Origin: Caldilineaceae bacterium bin34
GTDB lineage: Bacteria > Chloroflexota > Anaerolineae > Caldilineales > Caldilineaceae
Direction: 5' to 3'
Assembly: GCA_002238555.1 (NCBI GenBank)
Contig: MPMO01000013.1
Coordinates: 1 to 64,000 of the forward strand
DNA length: 64,000 bases
Shown: piece by piece, positions 42,062 to 51,529 of the stretch
How the letters are laid out: each line of letters begins with the position of its first letter
How positions within the stretch are numbered: the stretch's first letter is position 1
Notes under the pieces: model-generated
Told to the model about the DNA's origin: nothing
Databases searched by the model: none
The model's input: the letters and a program-made list of their open reading frames with translations, nothing else
Translations under genes and position numbers: made by a program

Positions 42062-43144
42062 TCACGTGACGAAATCGGGACAGCTCCGAACGATGGCGAT
42101 CATGGTCGCGGCATCCTCGGCACCGTGTTCCAATGGTGTGCGCGGTGGGGTGCCGGTCGTTACGGACCGGTGAAAGTGAATCAACTCGTTGCGGAAGGCT
42201 TCCCGGTAGTCGGTTGTGATTTCCCGTTCGACATAGCGGCCATTCTCCATACCGCGACGAGCCACCATGGTGGGGGCGTGTTTCAGGAACGGCGAAGGAA
42301 ACCGGATCGCGGTTGAACTGTCGTCGCCGCAGGCGGTGAAGGTCTCGTCGAACAGCCGGATGTCGGGCATGAAGACGGCGGTGAAGACGCACCGGACGCC
42401 GCGCTCGAACTTGAGCGTGGCCGCAATCGAGCGACCGCCGTTCCAGATCTCCGTTGACAGCACGTCCTCCACGCGTCCGAGGCAGCCGCGCATGATCGAG
42501 AGTTGATGGCATCCGCTGCCGAGCAAACCTCCGTAGGCGCGTGCAACGTGCTCGGGTTGTTCGCCGATGGCTTGTTGCTGCGCCTGGCGCATTGCCCGAC
42601 CTGTTGCGGCCACGCGGTCGGGATCGGCATCGTTGCCACGCAGGATCTCGTAGTGTTCAAGGAACGGTTCGTTGGGGCCGTGGGCGACGTACATCGTCGC
42701 CATGCGCACCGCCGACATCGCTCGTACCATGGCCGCGCCCGTTTCGTATCCGGGATCGTAGGGTTTGTGATAACCGAGCTGGCCAATCAGACCGTTGCGG
42801 CGGGCCGCATCGACCATGTCGGCGGCCTCGGCAAGATTCACGCACATCGGTTTTTCCACGAAGACATGCACCCCTGCGGACAGTGCTGCCATCACTTGGG
42901 GGTAGTGGTACGGCGTCAAGATCAGGGCGGCATCCAACTCGACGGTGTCGAGCATGTCGCCAATGTCCGTGAATGTATGGGGGACCCCATACCTGCGGGC
43001 CAAGGTTTGTGCCGTCCGTGCGGACAGGTCGCAGAGCGCAACAATTTCATACAGGTCGGGAAGGGATTGCAGATGGGGCAGGTGCATCACCTGAGCCACC
43101 AAGCCGGTACCAACGATGCCTACGCGCAGCCGTGTTCCGCTCAT
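42062..43144 (-). CDS. Gfo/Idh/MocA-family oxidoreductase
   Basis: 360 residues. LRVGIVGTGLVAQVMHLPHL gives the Rossmann GxGxxA/G motif; GVHVFVEKPMCVNLAEA contains the family EKP with the catalytic-site lysine; LIGQLGYHKPYDPGY and GGLLGSGCHQLSIMRG cover the substrate-side His region. Likely oxidises or reduces a sugar or polyol with NAD(P). Start 43144 (MSGTRLRVG) lies behind an AGGCGG site; extension to 43423 rejected. Divergent from the sugar-binding protein gene, suggesting a joint sugar-utilisation locus. Confidence 0.85.
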   Translation of the reverse strand: MSGTRLRVGIVGTGLVAQVMHLPHLQSLPDLYEIVALCDLSARTAQTLARRYGVPHTFTDIGDMLDTVELDAALILTPYHYPQVMAALSAGVHVFVEKPMCVNLAEAADMVDAARRNGLIGQLGYHKPYDPGYETGAAMVRAMSAVRMATMYVAHGPNEPFLEHYEILRGNDADPDRVAATGRAMRQAQQQAIGEQPEHVARAYGGLLGSGCHQLSIMRGCLGRVEDVLSTEIWNGGRSIAATLKFERGVRCVFTAVFMPDIRLFDETFTACGDDSSTAIRFPSPFLKHAPTMVARRGMENGRYVEREITTDYREAFRNELIHFHRSVTTGTPPRTPLEHGAEDAATMIAIVRSCPDFVT

Positions 43145-43487
43145 GTTGCCGCCTGGTTTGGAAAGGCCATTGAGTTCCCGGTCGCGCCGTCCGCGAGCAC
43201 CTGGAGCAGTGCGACGAACGGTCCCGCGCGCAAGTTCGGAACGCGCCGCTCCGTCAGACGGTTCACTGTCGACAAATCCGACCCGAATGTCGTTGCATCC
43301 AGTGTTGCTGGAGCCGAATATGCCATCGGCATAAAGCATCCAAGGGCTGTGGGAATTGACGGGTCCATGATACATGCCACGGATCCACATGCGATGGGAA
43401 TCGGATGTCGTAGCGGAGTCCACGTCCGACTGCCATTTCGTGTTCAGGCAAGATCGGCGGCCCGAAAAAATAGTGATTATCGCCAGT

Positions 43488-43496
43488 TGCTATACT
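43488..43496 (+). promoter_or_regulatory. Extended -10 promoter of the sugar-binding protein gene
   Basis: TGCTATACT matches the extended -10 pattern and ends 77 bases before the ATG. The preceding bases TTGCTATA match those of the aldolase promoter at 1235. Confidence 0.5.
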
Positions 43497-43573
43497 CCGA
43501 CATCATCCGTGGAATTGATCGACCTCACCACCGGCGCTTCACCGTCAGGGTGCGTCCCGGTCAAGGAGACATC

Positions 43574-44887
43574 ATGAATAGCAATACTGTTGGTCGACGA
43601 GAGTTTCTGCGGTCCGGTGCGATCCTGTTGGGAGGTTTGACGGTTGCTGCCTGCGCCGATCCGGCTGCCATGACCGGCGGTGGGCCGGCCCAGGAGATGA
43701 TCGAGCTTCGGTACCACCACCGCTTGGGTCTCGAGTGCGACAACCACGGCCAGTGGGTGGATCAATTCAACGAGGACAGGGCTCCGGACGTCGTCGTTAC
43801 GATGGAGTGCTTTCCCGGTGCGGACTACTTCAAGAAGCTGAACACGCTGATTGCCGGCGGTACGATCGGCGATGCCTTCTGGATCTCGTCCATCGAAGGC
43901 TACTATCGGTTGGCCGCTGCCGGCGGATCAAGGCCGATCGACGATCTGGTGGAGTCGTCCGGCTTCGACCTGAGTGCGTTCTACGCACTGAACATTGAGG
44001 CTGCACGCCTGAATGGCGAGCTCTACGGCCTGCCGCAGTTGGCCCATCCCGGCCGCGTGGGCCTCTTCTACAACGTCGGGTTGTTTGCAGATGCCGGCAT
44101 TGATCCGCCGAACGACACATGGACGTATGATGATCTGCTGACGGCGGCCGCAGCCTTGACCAATCCGGATGAAGGGGTGTACGGGTTCCTGCCGTGCCTG
44201 GGCTACTTCTGTCTGCTCGTCTACCAGCGGTCCTGGGGCGGCGACATGCTGAATGCGGACGGTACCGGGGCTACGCTCGATTCGGAGGAATCGGTTGCGG
44301 CGCTGCGCTTCATCAGCGACCTGTTTCATGAACACCAGGTGTCGCCGCTGCCCGGCACGATGGAGCAGGGCACATACCAGGAGTTTGCGGCCAACAAGCT
44401 GGCAATGTACCAGTCGGGATTCTGGGGCGAGTACGTGAAGAACTTTGTTGAAGAGGACGCGTGGGCCGTCGCTCCGATGCCGGTTGGGGCCGACACGGGT
44501 GTGCGCGGCAACATGTTCGAGTCGGACCCCGTTTGCATCTCGCGAGCATCGCAGCACCCGGCCGAAATGTTTGACTGCCTGGCCTACTTCACGACGTTCG
44601 ATGCCCAGATTGGCAACTATAACGCCATGGGCGCGCCGTCAGTACGCCCGGACGTAATGGCGTCCGAGACATTGCAGTCTTCGGCATTGATGCGGGTGTT
44701 TGGCAGCATCATGGCCGAGGCGTTGCCGCTGGTTCTGCCGGCAAACTTCCGCGAGACCGAATACTTCAAGACCATCAACGAGATGCTTCAGTTGGTTTGG
44801 CTCGGGGAGAGTGATTTGGATGAGGTGATCGGCAAGGTCCAGGAGGCGGCCGCCGAAATCTTGGCCAAGCCGTCGCTCGAGGCGTAG
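43574..44887 (+). CDS. Tat-exported sugar-binding lipoprotein (family 1)
   Basis: 437-residue carbohydrate ABC binding protein. The N-terminus has a Tat motif RREFLRSG and a lipobox TVAAC near residue 27, so it is folded in the cytoplasm, exported and lipidated. Family-1 features: YFKKLNTLIAGGTIGDAFWI, YGLPQLAHPGRVGLFYNVGL, DDLLTAAAALTNPDEGVYGF and a C-terminal TEYFKTINEML. AAGGAG at 43563-43568 precedes ATG 43574. The likely partner permeases are encoded at 46160-47982 in the opposite orientation; no ATPase is nearby. Confidence 0.88.
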   Translation: MNSNTVGRREFLRSGAILLGGLTVAACADPAAMTGGGPAQEMIELRYHHRLGLECDNHGQWVDQFNEDRAPDVVVTMECFPGADYFKKLNTLIAGGTIGDAFWISSIEGYYRLAAAGGSRPIDDLVESSGFDLSAFYALNIEAARLNGELYGLPQLAHPGRVGLFYNVGLFADAGIDPPNDTWTYDDLLTAAAALTNPDEGVYGFLPCLGYFCLLVYQRSWGGDMLNADGTGATLDSEESVAALRFISDLFHEHQVSPLPGTMEQGTYQEFAANKLAMYQSGFWGEYVKNFVEEDAWAVAPMPVGADTGVRGNMFESDPVCISRASQHPAEMFDCLAYFTTFDAQIGNYNAMGAPSVRPDVMASETLQSSALMRVFGSIMAEALPLVLPANFRETEYFKTINEMLQLVWLGESDLDEVIGKVQEAAAEILAKPSLEA

Positions 44888-44898
44888 ACAAATGGACC

Positions 44899-44933
44899 CC
44901 GGCGGGCGGGTGCCGAACCCGCCCGCCGGTTTT
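44899..44933 (+). terminator. Intrinsic terminator after the sugar-binding protein gene
   Basis: CCGGCGGGCGGGT (44899-44911) and ACCCGCCCGCCGG (44917-44929) form a perfect 13-bp stem with a 5-base loop, followed by TTTT, 11 bases after the stop codon. Confidence 0.8.
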
Positions 44934-44997
44934 GAGAGGGGCTGCCCGCGGATTGGCGCGCAGCGGATCATCACGGACAGCAGGGGGAATGCGCGCC

Positions 44998-46080
44998 ATG
45001 CGGACGGTCAAAGCCGCAGTTTGCTACGAGTACGGAAGCCCCTTGGTGGTGGAGGAAGTGCATCTGGAGCCGCCTGGCCGCGCCGAGGTTGAAGTCCGGA
45101 TGGAGGCATGTGCCATCTGCCACAGCGACATCCATATCATCGACGGGGAATGGCACTATGAAGCCCCCTTGATCCCCGGCCATGAAGCCGCCGGCACCAT
45201 TTCCCGCATCGGGGCGGATGTGGAAGGCATGGCCGTGGGCGATCGCGTGGTCGTGTCTCTGCTGTGGTCGTGTCGCCGCTGCCGCCACTGTCTGGAAGGC
45301 GAGCCCTATCTTTGCATCGGAGACCACCCCCTGGAGCTGCGTTCGAAGTTCACCAACCGCGAAGGCAGGGAACTCAACCGCGCGCTGAAGGTAGCCGGAT
45401 TCGCGGAGTACACAGTGGTGCACGAGACCCAGATCGTGAAGGTTCCCGACTCGATCCCGATTGTCTCCGCGGCCCTGTTGGCCTGCGGTGTGATTACCGG
45501 GCTGGGAGCCGTGGTGAATACGGCGCACTTCCAGTTCGGGCGGTCGGTGGCGGTTGTCGGATGCGGAGGGGTGGGTCTCAACACCGTCCAGGGCGCGATC
45601 CTGGCGGGGGCAGTGCAGGTCATCGGGATCGACATCGAACGCGGCAAATTGGACATGGCCCGGGCCTTTGGGGCCACCCATGTGGTGCATGCCGGGGAGA
45701 CCGACCCCGTGCAGGCCGTGATGGATCTTTCCTCGGGCGGAGTCGACTACGTGTTCGTGGTGGCCGGCGTCGCCCGTCTGCTGGAAGAAGCGGCGGACAT
45801 GATTTGCAAGGGCGGGGGTGTCATTCAGGTCGGCATGCCGCCTCTGGACGACACATTCACTTACACCGGTCAGCGCTTCATGGGCCAGCGTTCCTTGAAG
45901 GGCAGTTCAATGGGTGGGACGAACTTCCAGCGCGATGTGCCTCGCCTGATGGATCTGTATCGGCAGGGTCGGTTGAAGCTGGACGAACTGGTTACCCGTA
46001 CCTACCCGCTGGAGAAGATCAACGAGGCAATCGCGGCGGTTGCGGAACCTACCACCCTCCGCAACGTGATCACGTTCTGA
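44998..46080 (+). CDS. Zinc-dependent alcohol dehydrogenase (MDR family)
   Basis: 360-residue medium-chain dehydrogenase. Catalytic zinc ligands in EACAICHSDIHI and PGHEAAGTI; structural zinc cysteines in LLWSCRRCRHCLEGEPYLC; NAD-binding VAVVGCGGVGLNTVQGAILA near residues 186-205. Oxidises an alcohol or reduces an aldehyde. ATG 44998 is spaced properly from GGGGGAAT; ATG 44989 is an alternative. A small GCGGGC/GCCCGC hairpin follows the stop. It resembles the decayed dehydrogenase at 48068-48560, which may be a distant second copy. Confidence 0.88.
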   Translation: MRTVKAAVCYEYGSPLVVEEVHLEPPGRAEVEVRMEACAICHSDIHIIDGEWHYEAPLIPGHEAAGTISRIGADVEGMAVGDRVVVSLLWSCRRCRHCLEGEPYLCIGDHPLELRSKFTNREGRELNRALKVAGFAEYTVVHETQIVKVPDSIPIVSAALLACGVITGLGAVVNTAHFQFGRSVAVVGCGGVGLNTVQGAILAGAVQVIGIDIERGKLDMARAFGATHVVHAGETDPVQAVMDLSSGGVDYVFVVAGVARLLEEAADMICKGGGVIQVGMPPLDDTFTYTGQRFMGQRSLKGSSMGGTNFQRDVPRLMDLYRQGRLKLDELVTRTYPLEKINEAIAAVAEPTTLRNVITF

Positions 46081-46159
46081 CGCGGGCTGTAGCCCGCAAT
46101 GGCTGGACGCAGGCGGTAGGTAGATTCCAGGTGTCCAGTGGGCTCCCATTCTTCGGGAA

Positions 46160-47059
46160 TCACCCCTTGATGCCCGACATGACAATGCCCTGAATCCAAT
46201 ACCGCTGCAGCAGCACGAACACCAGCAGGCACGGCAAGGTCATGATGATGGCTGCGGCCATCATGAGGTGTTCGGTAGCTCTGCCACCAATTGAGACAAC
46301 CCTCTGGAAGTAGGTCAGGCCAAGGGCCAGGGTGAACTTCGCCGTGGTGTTGAGGAAGATGAGCGGCCCGAAGAAGTCGTTCCAGCTGCCCAGGAAGGAG
46401 AAGATACCCATGGTGACGAAGACAGGCACCGACAAAGGGCAAAGAATTCGGAAGTAGATCCAGAGGGAGTTGGCACCGTCGATTTTGGCTGCCTCGTCGA
46501 ACTCCCGGGGGATGGTCAGGAAGAACTGGCGGAAGAGGAAGATGGCGAAGGCACCGCCGCCGAACCAGGGAGGAATGTACAGGGACCGAAGCTGATCCAG
46601 CCATCCAAGCCACTTGAAGAGCAGGAACGTCGGAATGATGGTGATCTGGGGCGGCAGCATCAACGTGCTCAACATGATCAGGAACAGGATGTTCCGACCC
46701 GGGAAGCGGAACCGGGCAAAGCCGTAGGCCACCAGCGACGCGGACAGGATCTGGCCAATCCCCGTCAATACGGTGACTTTGAGGCTATTCCAGAAGAAGA
46801 GGGCCAGCGGGGCCTGGCGGAAGACTTCAACGTAGTTGAACCACTGGGGATCCTCGGGTAGCCACGTCGGCGGAAAGAGGAAGATCTCCCTGGGCAGCTT
46901 CAGCGACGTAAGCACCGCCCACAGGAACGGCAGGCCAAACGCGACACCGAGGACCAATACCACCAGGTACGTTGGGGCTTGGAGGAGGGCCTGCTGCAGG
47001 CGGACTCTGCCATGGGAGGGCAATGGTTTCCTCAGCGCGGGAGTCGTGGAATCTACCAT
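46160..47059 (-). CDS. Carbohydrate ABC transporter permease, MalG class
   Basis: 299-residue permease with six hydrophobic segments. The N-terminal half has LKLPREIFLFPPTWLPEDP and the cytoplasmic EAA loop reads EFDEAAKIDGANSLWIYFRI, as in MalG/UgpE. It ends YWIQGIVMSGIKG, the usual MalG-type tail. The start overlaps the upstream MalF-class gene by seven bases, so the two are translationally coupled and should form one permease. Confidence 0.9.
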   Translation of the reverse strand: MVDSTTPALRKPLPSHGRVRLQQALLQAPTYLVVLVLGVAFGLPFLWAVLTSLKLPREIFLFPPTWLPEDPQWFNYVEVFRQAPLALFFWNSLKVTVLTGIGQILSASLVAYGFARFRFPGRNILFLIMLSTLMLPPQITIIPTFLLFKWLGWLDQLRSLYIPPWFGGGAFAIFLFRQFFLTIPREFDEAAKIDGANSLWIYFRILCPLSVPVFVTMGIFSFLGSWNDFFGPLIFLNTTAKFTLALGLTYFQRVVSIGGRATEHLMMAAAIIMTLPCLLVFVLLQRYWIQGIVMSGIKG

Positions 47060-47982
47060 CGTTCGCCCTGGTCAAACTCGTAGTAGACCCACGATCGGGA
47101 AAGGCGGAGCTGCCAATAGGTCAGGAGCACAAGGATCAGGAAGAAGAACCAAGCCAGGGCGGACGCGTATCCCATCTCCCAGTAGTCAAAGGCGTGGTTG
47201 TAGAGGTTCAGGACGTAGAAGAGGGTCGAGTAGGCGGGACCGCCGGCGGGTCGCGTCTGGCCGGCGCCACTGGTCGCGACGAATGCCAACGTGAACATCT
47301 GCATCGCGCCGATCAGGCCCAGCACCAGGTTGAAGAACATCGACGGCGAGAGCAAGGGAATCGTGATGCGCCAGAACTTGGCCTGGCTGCCCGCACCGTC
47401 GATCTCCGCCGATTCGTAGAGTTCAATTGGAATTCCCTGTAGTCCGGCCAGGAAGATGAGCATCGAGCCGCCGCCGACGGCGCCCCAGAGACTGATCACA
47501 ATCAAGGACGGCTTTGACCATTGGATGTCATCGAGCCAGCGCGGCCCTTCGATGCCGATTAAGTCGAGGAGGTAGTTGGCCAGGCCCACGTTCGGCTGGA
47601 AGATCCAGAGCCAGAGAAAGGCGGTGGCGACGATAGGCGTGATGGATGGCAGGAAGTAGATGGCCCTGAAGATGGTTCGTCCCAGGATGCGCTGGTTGAG
47701 GAGCAGCGCACAGCACAGGGAGCCGGCGATGGAGACCGGCACGAAGACGGCAGCGTAGTAGACCGTGTTCCAGAGCGACTTCCAGAAGAGGTCGTCCTGG
47801 AACATGCGGATGTAATTGTCCAGGCCTACGAAGTCGGGCGGTGTGATGATCTTGTAGAACGTGAGACTAAGGTAGATGGAGGCCAGCATCGGACCGGCCG
47901 CGAACACCGCGAAACCGACCAGCCACGGCGCGATGTACAAGTAGCCCTCGATGGCTTCCCTGGTGGCGGTGGACAAACGCAT
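47053..47982 (-). CDS. Carbohydrate ABC transporter permease, MalF class
   Basis: 309-residue permease: EGYLYIAPWLVGFAVFAAGP start, SLTFYKIITPPDFVGLDNYI, and the EAA loop ELYESAEIDGAGSQAKFWRI. No clear Shine-Dalgarno precedes ATG 47982. In most sugar operons the binding protein precedes MalF; here that place holds only a signal-peptide remnant (48509-48631) fused into dehydrogenase debris, so the working binding protein is probably the one at 43574-44887. Confidence 0.9.
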   Translation of the reverse strand: MRLSTATREAIEGYLYIAPWLVGFAVFAAGPMLASIYLSLTFYKIITPPDFVGLDNYIRMFQDDLFWKSLWNTVYYAAVFVPVSIAGSLCCALLLNQRILGRTIFRAIYFLPSITPIVATAFLWLWIFQPNVGLANYLLDLIGIEGPRWLDDIQWSKPSLIVISLWGAVGGGSMLIFLAGLQGIPIELYESAEIDGAGSQAKFWRITIPLLSPSMFFNLVLGLIGAMQMFTLAFVATSGAGQTRPAGGPAYSTLFYVLNLYNHAFDYWEMGYASALAWFFFLILVLLTYWQLRLSRSWVYYEFDQGERW

Positions 47983-48067
47983 GGAGGATTTTCTAGCGAA
48001 GGTCGCGTGTCCGGATTTGCCGGTGTTCGCGGCAGGCCGAGGACGGAAACGCGCGACGGAACATGGT

Positions 48068-48560
48068 CTATGCGCCGAACATGAGCACGCTGCGGCGTGC
48101 TTCGCCGCGGGTCATCAGGTCGAATCCTTTGTTGACCTTTTCCAGCGAAAGTCGACGGTTGACCAAAGTGTCCAGTTCGAACGTTCCCGCTCGGAACCGG
48201 TCAATTAGCGCCGGGATGCCGCCACCGGAGTGCGCACCGGTGATCACCTTTTCGTTGTCGAGCCATGCCGCCTGATCAACCACGAGTTGTGTGCCGGGAA
48301 GTCCGGCTTCCTCCAGCACCACCACGCCTCCGTTGTGTACGATGCCGAAGGTCTGGTAGATCGCGACAGCCGAACCAGAGAAATTGAAGGCGCAGTCAGC
48401 CATGGTACTGCCGCGCGGCGCAGCGCTGCGCCGCGTTGGTTTCGGCCAGGCCCAAGCCGCCGCAGCCGAAGACCGCGATGCAACCGCCCGGCGTAACCTT
48501 GGCTCGGGTCAGGACGACCGCTGCGCCGGAGAGGGCGCAGCAACCAAGCAGGCAGCCGTC
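48068..48560 (-). pseudogene. Decayed zinc alcohol dehydrogenase, N-terminus and middle missing
   Basis: Two pieces in different frames. First piece: GCLLGCCALSGAAVVLTRAK then VTPGGCIAVFGCGGLGLAET, equal to the cofactor-domain entry and GxGxxG strand of an MDR dehydrogenase. Second piece, starting near 48408: DCAFNFSGSAVAIYQTF, GGIPALIDRFRAGTFELDTL, VNRRLSLEKVNKGFDLM, equal to the C-terminal third. About 50 residues between them and the whole catalytic N-terminal domain are gone. It is not a functional enzyme. Confidence 0.75.
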
Positions 48561-48631
48561 ATGGATGCCCCCACCGCGACCGTCGAAGCACCCAGAAAGT
48601 GCCTGCGGTTCAGTTTCTTTCCGCTCATCAT
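48509..48631 (-). pseudogene. Orphan Tat/lipoprotein signal peptide of a lost binding protein
   Basis: A 40-residue frame after an AGGAGA ribosome-binding site reads MMSGKKLNRRHFLGASTVAV, then GASMTAACLVAAPSPAQ and stops at TGA. RRHFLG is a Tat motif and TAAC a lipobox, the pattern of the sugar-binding lipoprotein at 43574. It is placed directly upstream of MalF/MalG, where the binding protein belongs. The rest of that gene has been replaced by dehydrogenase debris in an overlapping frame. Confidence 0.65.
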
Positions 48632-49119
48632 TTCTCCTGTGGGCAGTTCCGAGTCCTGTTTTCATTGGATAGGTACTGACGACGACCACGCCGGTGTTCG
48701 GGGGTTCCGCATCCTGTGTCTTGCATTCATGCGAGCGCGCGAAGGGTGTGGGCGCATCCTTTACACGGCGGAGCGATTGTAGCACCGGACGGAATCGGCA
48801 GATTCTGGGGTGCTGCATGTGTGTTCCCGCAGTCCGCGGGCCTCATTTGCGGAGTCCTTTTGTGCCGCGGATAGTAGGCAGTTGGACCGAGTGACGTTCC
48901 GATTACCTGTACGCGCTCTTCGCGGTGACCAGTCAGAATAGGCAGGTAGAAAACCACAGGTTTGATGGAGCTGGATTTGGACCTGGCCCCACCAGTCCAC
49001 ACAACGGAAGGCGGTAAACGATCATGCATCGGCAGCATTTCCAGATGGCGCCCGGCGGTGCCCATTCCCCGTCGGCACGGATTCCGAACAGTGGTGTGAA
49101 TCCGGCAAGGGTCAGTTCA
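48632..49119. other. Gene-free interval
   Basis: No coding region, tRNA or clear repeat is recognised. It holds the divergent regulatory regions of the signal-peptide remnant and the small lipoprotein gene; no promoter could be called with confidence. Confidence 0.4.
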
Positions 49120-49620
49120 ATGCGCTCTCTGCGGATCACCCTCATCGTTCTGGTGATGGCAGTCATGCTGGGGGCACTGGCACTCAGCGGCTGCGTCGTT
49201 GGCGAACACACCTACGGCGAGTACGGTGCCGAGAGTGCGCGCGAACATGCCGGCGTTGCCGAAGGGAGTGGAGAGGAATCCGGGAATCCTTTGACCCTGG
49301 AGGAAACCTATGATGTGGTCCGGCAGGGAGCTCGACTCATCCTGGACTACAGCGCGGAGGACAACGCATTCGTCGGTACCGTGCAGAACACCACCGACGA
49401 AACCTTGTCGCAGGTCCGGGTGGAAGTGCATCTGTCCAGCGGCGTGGAACTTGGTCCCACCACGCCGCTGGACCTTGAGCCTGGTCAGACGGTGGATGTG
49501 GTTCTGAGCGCAGGGGATCAGGTGTTTGATGGCTGGTCACCCCACGCGGAAGTCGGTGCGTCGGAACACGGCCACGAAGGCGAAGGTGGCGGTGAGCACG
49601 CTTCGGGCGACGAAGGCTGA
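49120..49620 (+). CDS. Small lipoprotein with a FxLYD-like domain
   Basis: 166 residues. Signal peptide LIVLVMAVMLGALALSGC with lipobox ALSGC near residue 25. A central beta domain (about residues 82-130: FVGTVQNTTDETLSQVRVEV, DLEPGQTVDVVL) resembles FxLYD-type extracytoplasmic domains that sense or scaffold partners. The C-terminal 25 residues are rich in His, Glu and Gly (SEHGHEGEGGGEHASGDEG), suggesting metal binding or a flexible tail. AAGGGT precedes ATG 49120; in-frame extension to 49024 is less likely. No partner is apparent. Confidence 0.65.
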   Translation: MRSLRITLIVLVMAVMLGALALSGCVVGEHTYGEYGAESAREHAGVAEGSGEESGNPLTLEETYDVVRQGARLILDYSAEDNAFVGTVQNTTDETLSQVRVEVHLSSGVELGPTTPLDLEPGQTVDVVLSAGDQVFDGWSPHAEVGASEHGHEGEGGGEHASGDEG

Positions 49621-50246
49621 GGTCTGTATTTTTCCTTTGTCTGACGGTACGGACTGTCGATCCCGATTGATTTTGCTGTCGAATTGGCACCCGGAACACT
49701 CAATTCCCGGATCCGGGCCGCCGTGACATCCCCGTCTCTTTGATTTACTGATTGGCCTGGCCATTCACCCGCCATCTGCTCGTCTGCGGAGGTGAACCGC
49801 CAGGAACGCCCATGGGATTGCGGGTTTGCCCGATCTCTCTGTACGCTTTGGGCCTGAGCTGCTCCCCCGGTCCCTACAGCTTGGCGGCAGCGGCTGCAAC
49901 ACTTCCTGGAACGGTGGAACCAGATGCGGCCTCACTTGCCTCCCCCCAAGGTGCCGGCCACCCCCACTGTCCGGAGGACCGAATGGGGCGACTGAAGCCC
50001 CACATGTATCTGGCCTGGGGCTCTCAGTCGGTGGCCGGGGCGCGCCGCGTCCTCCGCGTCGTCAGTTACCTGCGGGTCTGACAGTCTCGGGGCAGAGGGC
50101 CGCGCCGTCATGGCGGCACCGGATTTCCATCCTTGGGCGCGCCACCGCACCTAGGCCCACACCAATTCCAACAGTCTCCTGCTCAGCGGTTCGTTGCGTC
50201 TACAAGGCAGGTGGGCAATGTTCATCTCCCTCCCCGCTGTCCTTTT
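49621..50246. other. Gene-free interval
   Basis: Open frames exist on both strands but none shows family resemblance, a ribosome-binding site or coding character. No repeat or RNA gene was recognised. Confidence 0.4.
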
Positions 50247-51416
50247 TTATTCTGCAGCGATACCGAAGATTTCCCGCCATCCAGCCGGGTTGTCCAGAAC
50301 TGCCGTCAGGAGATTGTTCGTGTTGCCGGGCACCCCGAACTCCTGCCAGTGCTTGGCGATTACATCGACAGCTCCTTCATCGGACAAGATGTGGCCTACT
50401 GCTGTCAGGACGGTTTGTGCTCTGCCACGCTCTTCGCCATTTTCTTTACCACGCTCTTCACTTTCCCGGAGTTTGTCGCCAAGGGCATCGCGCCATATCC
50501 CCATGTTGGGGTCGAACCACTGAAACACGGGCTCATCGTCCGGGTAATCCTGTTTGAGACGCACCGCGCTTCCGACGACTGCACTGCGCACCTCCATATC
50601 GGGGTCGTCCCCTTCACCCTGCACGCGCACATGGTTGTTGTCGGGCTGTAGGCGATACAGAACTAGTTGGGCCAGATACCCCTGGGAATCTCCTTCCGGC
50701 GGTTCTCCGGGATCCACAATCAGGTATTCCTTCACGCCAAGGCGCTCGTAAAGAACCGCTTTGTCTCCATAGTCCCGCACCGCAGACGAAGGCGACACGA
50801 CTTCCACAACCATTTCCGGGACAGGATGGTCGGGATCTGTCCGGATGACGCGCGATTCCTTCAAACTGCGGTCGTCTCGACCCTCCGGCAACACCACCAG
50901 GTCGGGCTTGACTTGGGTCTTGGGTTTCCTGCCTCCCGTGAACAAGCTCAAGTCGCGGCCCAGTGCTTCCGGAAAGTGATAGTCGGGGGTGGGTTGCACT
51001 CGGTGCTTCCCCTCTGCACCCAGTGGCGTGCAGAGCGTTTCCCGCATCTGTTCGATGAGCGGATTGTGGCGTTTCTGATCGGGACTCACGAATCCCGCCA
51101 AGTCGTATGGGAAGTTGCGGACATTGACCTTTCCGTAGTCGGGATCAGTGGTCCAGTCTTCGTGATACTCATGGCTTTCGTCATAGACGAACTCCGGGTC
51201 GAAATGGGATAGGGCTTGCAGGTCAGCCTGCCATGCCCGGGGGTGCAGCAACCGCCACATCGCTCGCTGGTAACGCGACGCGATGGCAGTCGCCGAATCC
51301 GTGTCGCCCCGCGAGGCGGGGATTTGCCAGTCCCAAGCCTCTTGGGGTGGGGGCCTCCGGGGAACAGGTGCCGCAGCTACGGCTTGGCCGGAAGTCTCTG
51401 CTGGTGCAAGGGCCAT
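50247..51416 (-). CDS. Uma2-like (DUF820) PD-(D/E)XK-fold protein
   Basis: 389 residues. The central region has the Uma2 pattern: KPDLVVLPEG (Asp), PEMVVEVVSPSS (Glu), and YERLGVKEYLIVDPG (Lys), the restriction-endonuclease-like core. Uma2 proteins are abundant in cyanobacteria and Chloroflexota and their function is unknown. The N-terminal 130 residues form an extra domain, and residues about 310-345 are charged and coiled-coil-like (ESEERGKENGEERGRAQ). A strong 15-bp hairpin lies 52 bases upstream of the start. Confidence 0.75.
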   Translation of the reverse strand: MALAPAETSGQAVAAAPVPRRPPPQEAWDWQIPASRGDTDSATAIASRYQRAMWRLLHPRAWQADLQALSHFDPEFVYDESHEYHEDWTTDPDYGKVNVRNFPYDLAGFVSPDQKRHNPLIEQMRETLCTPLGAEGKHRVQPTPDYHFPEALGRDLSLFTGGRKPKTQVKPDLVVLPEGRDDRSLKESRVIRTDPDHPVPEMVVEVVSPSSAVRDYGDKAVLYERLGVKEYLIVDPGEPPEGDSQGYLAQLVLYRLQPDNNHVRVQGEGDDPDMEVRSAVVGSAVRLKQDYPDDEPVFQWFDPNMGIWRDALGDKLRESEERGKENGEERGRAQTVLTAVGHILSDEGAVDVIAKHWQEFGVPGNTNNLLTAVLDNPAGWREIFGIAAE

Positions 51417-51467
51417 GGGGTCGCCCTCCCTGCCTGTATCACGCCAAACATTTTAGCCTGCCTGTCG

Positions 51468-51501
51468 CCGACCTTCCGGCACAACGGTGCCGGAAGGTCG
51501 G
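51468..51501. repeat. 15-bp perfect hairpin upstream of the Uma2-like gene
   Basis: CCGACCTTCCGGCAC (51468-51482) and GTGCCGGAAGGTCGG (51487-51501) enclose a 4-base AACG loop. No T-run on either side; it could be an operator, an mRNA 5' hairpin or a remnant of an insertion-sequence end, since an IS110 fragment starts nearby. Confidence 0.6.
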
Positions 51502-51529
51502 TCCCGGGGTTGGGGCGCCTCAAAGGATG

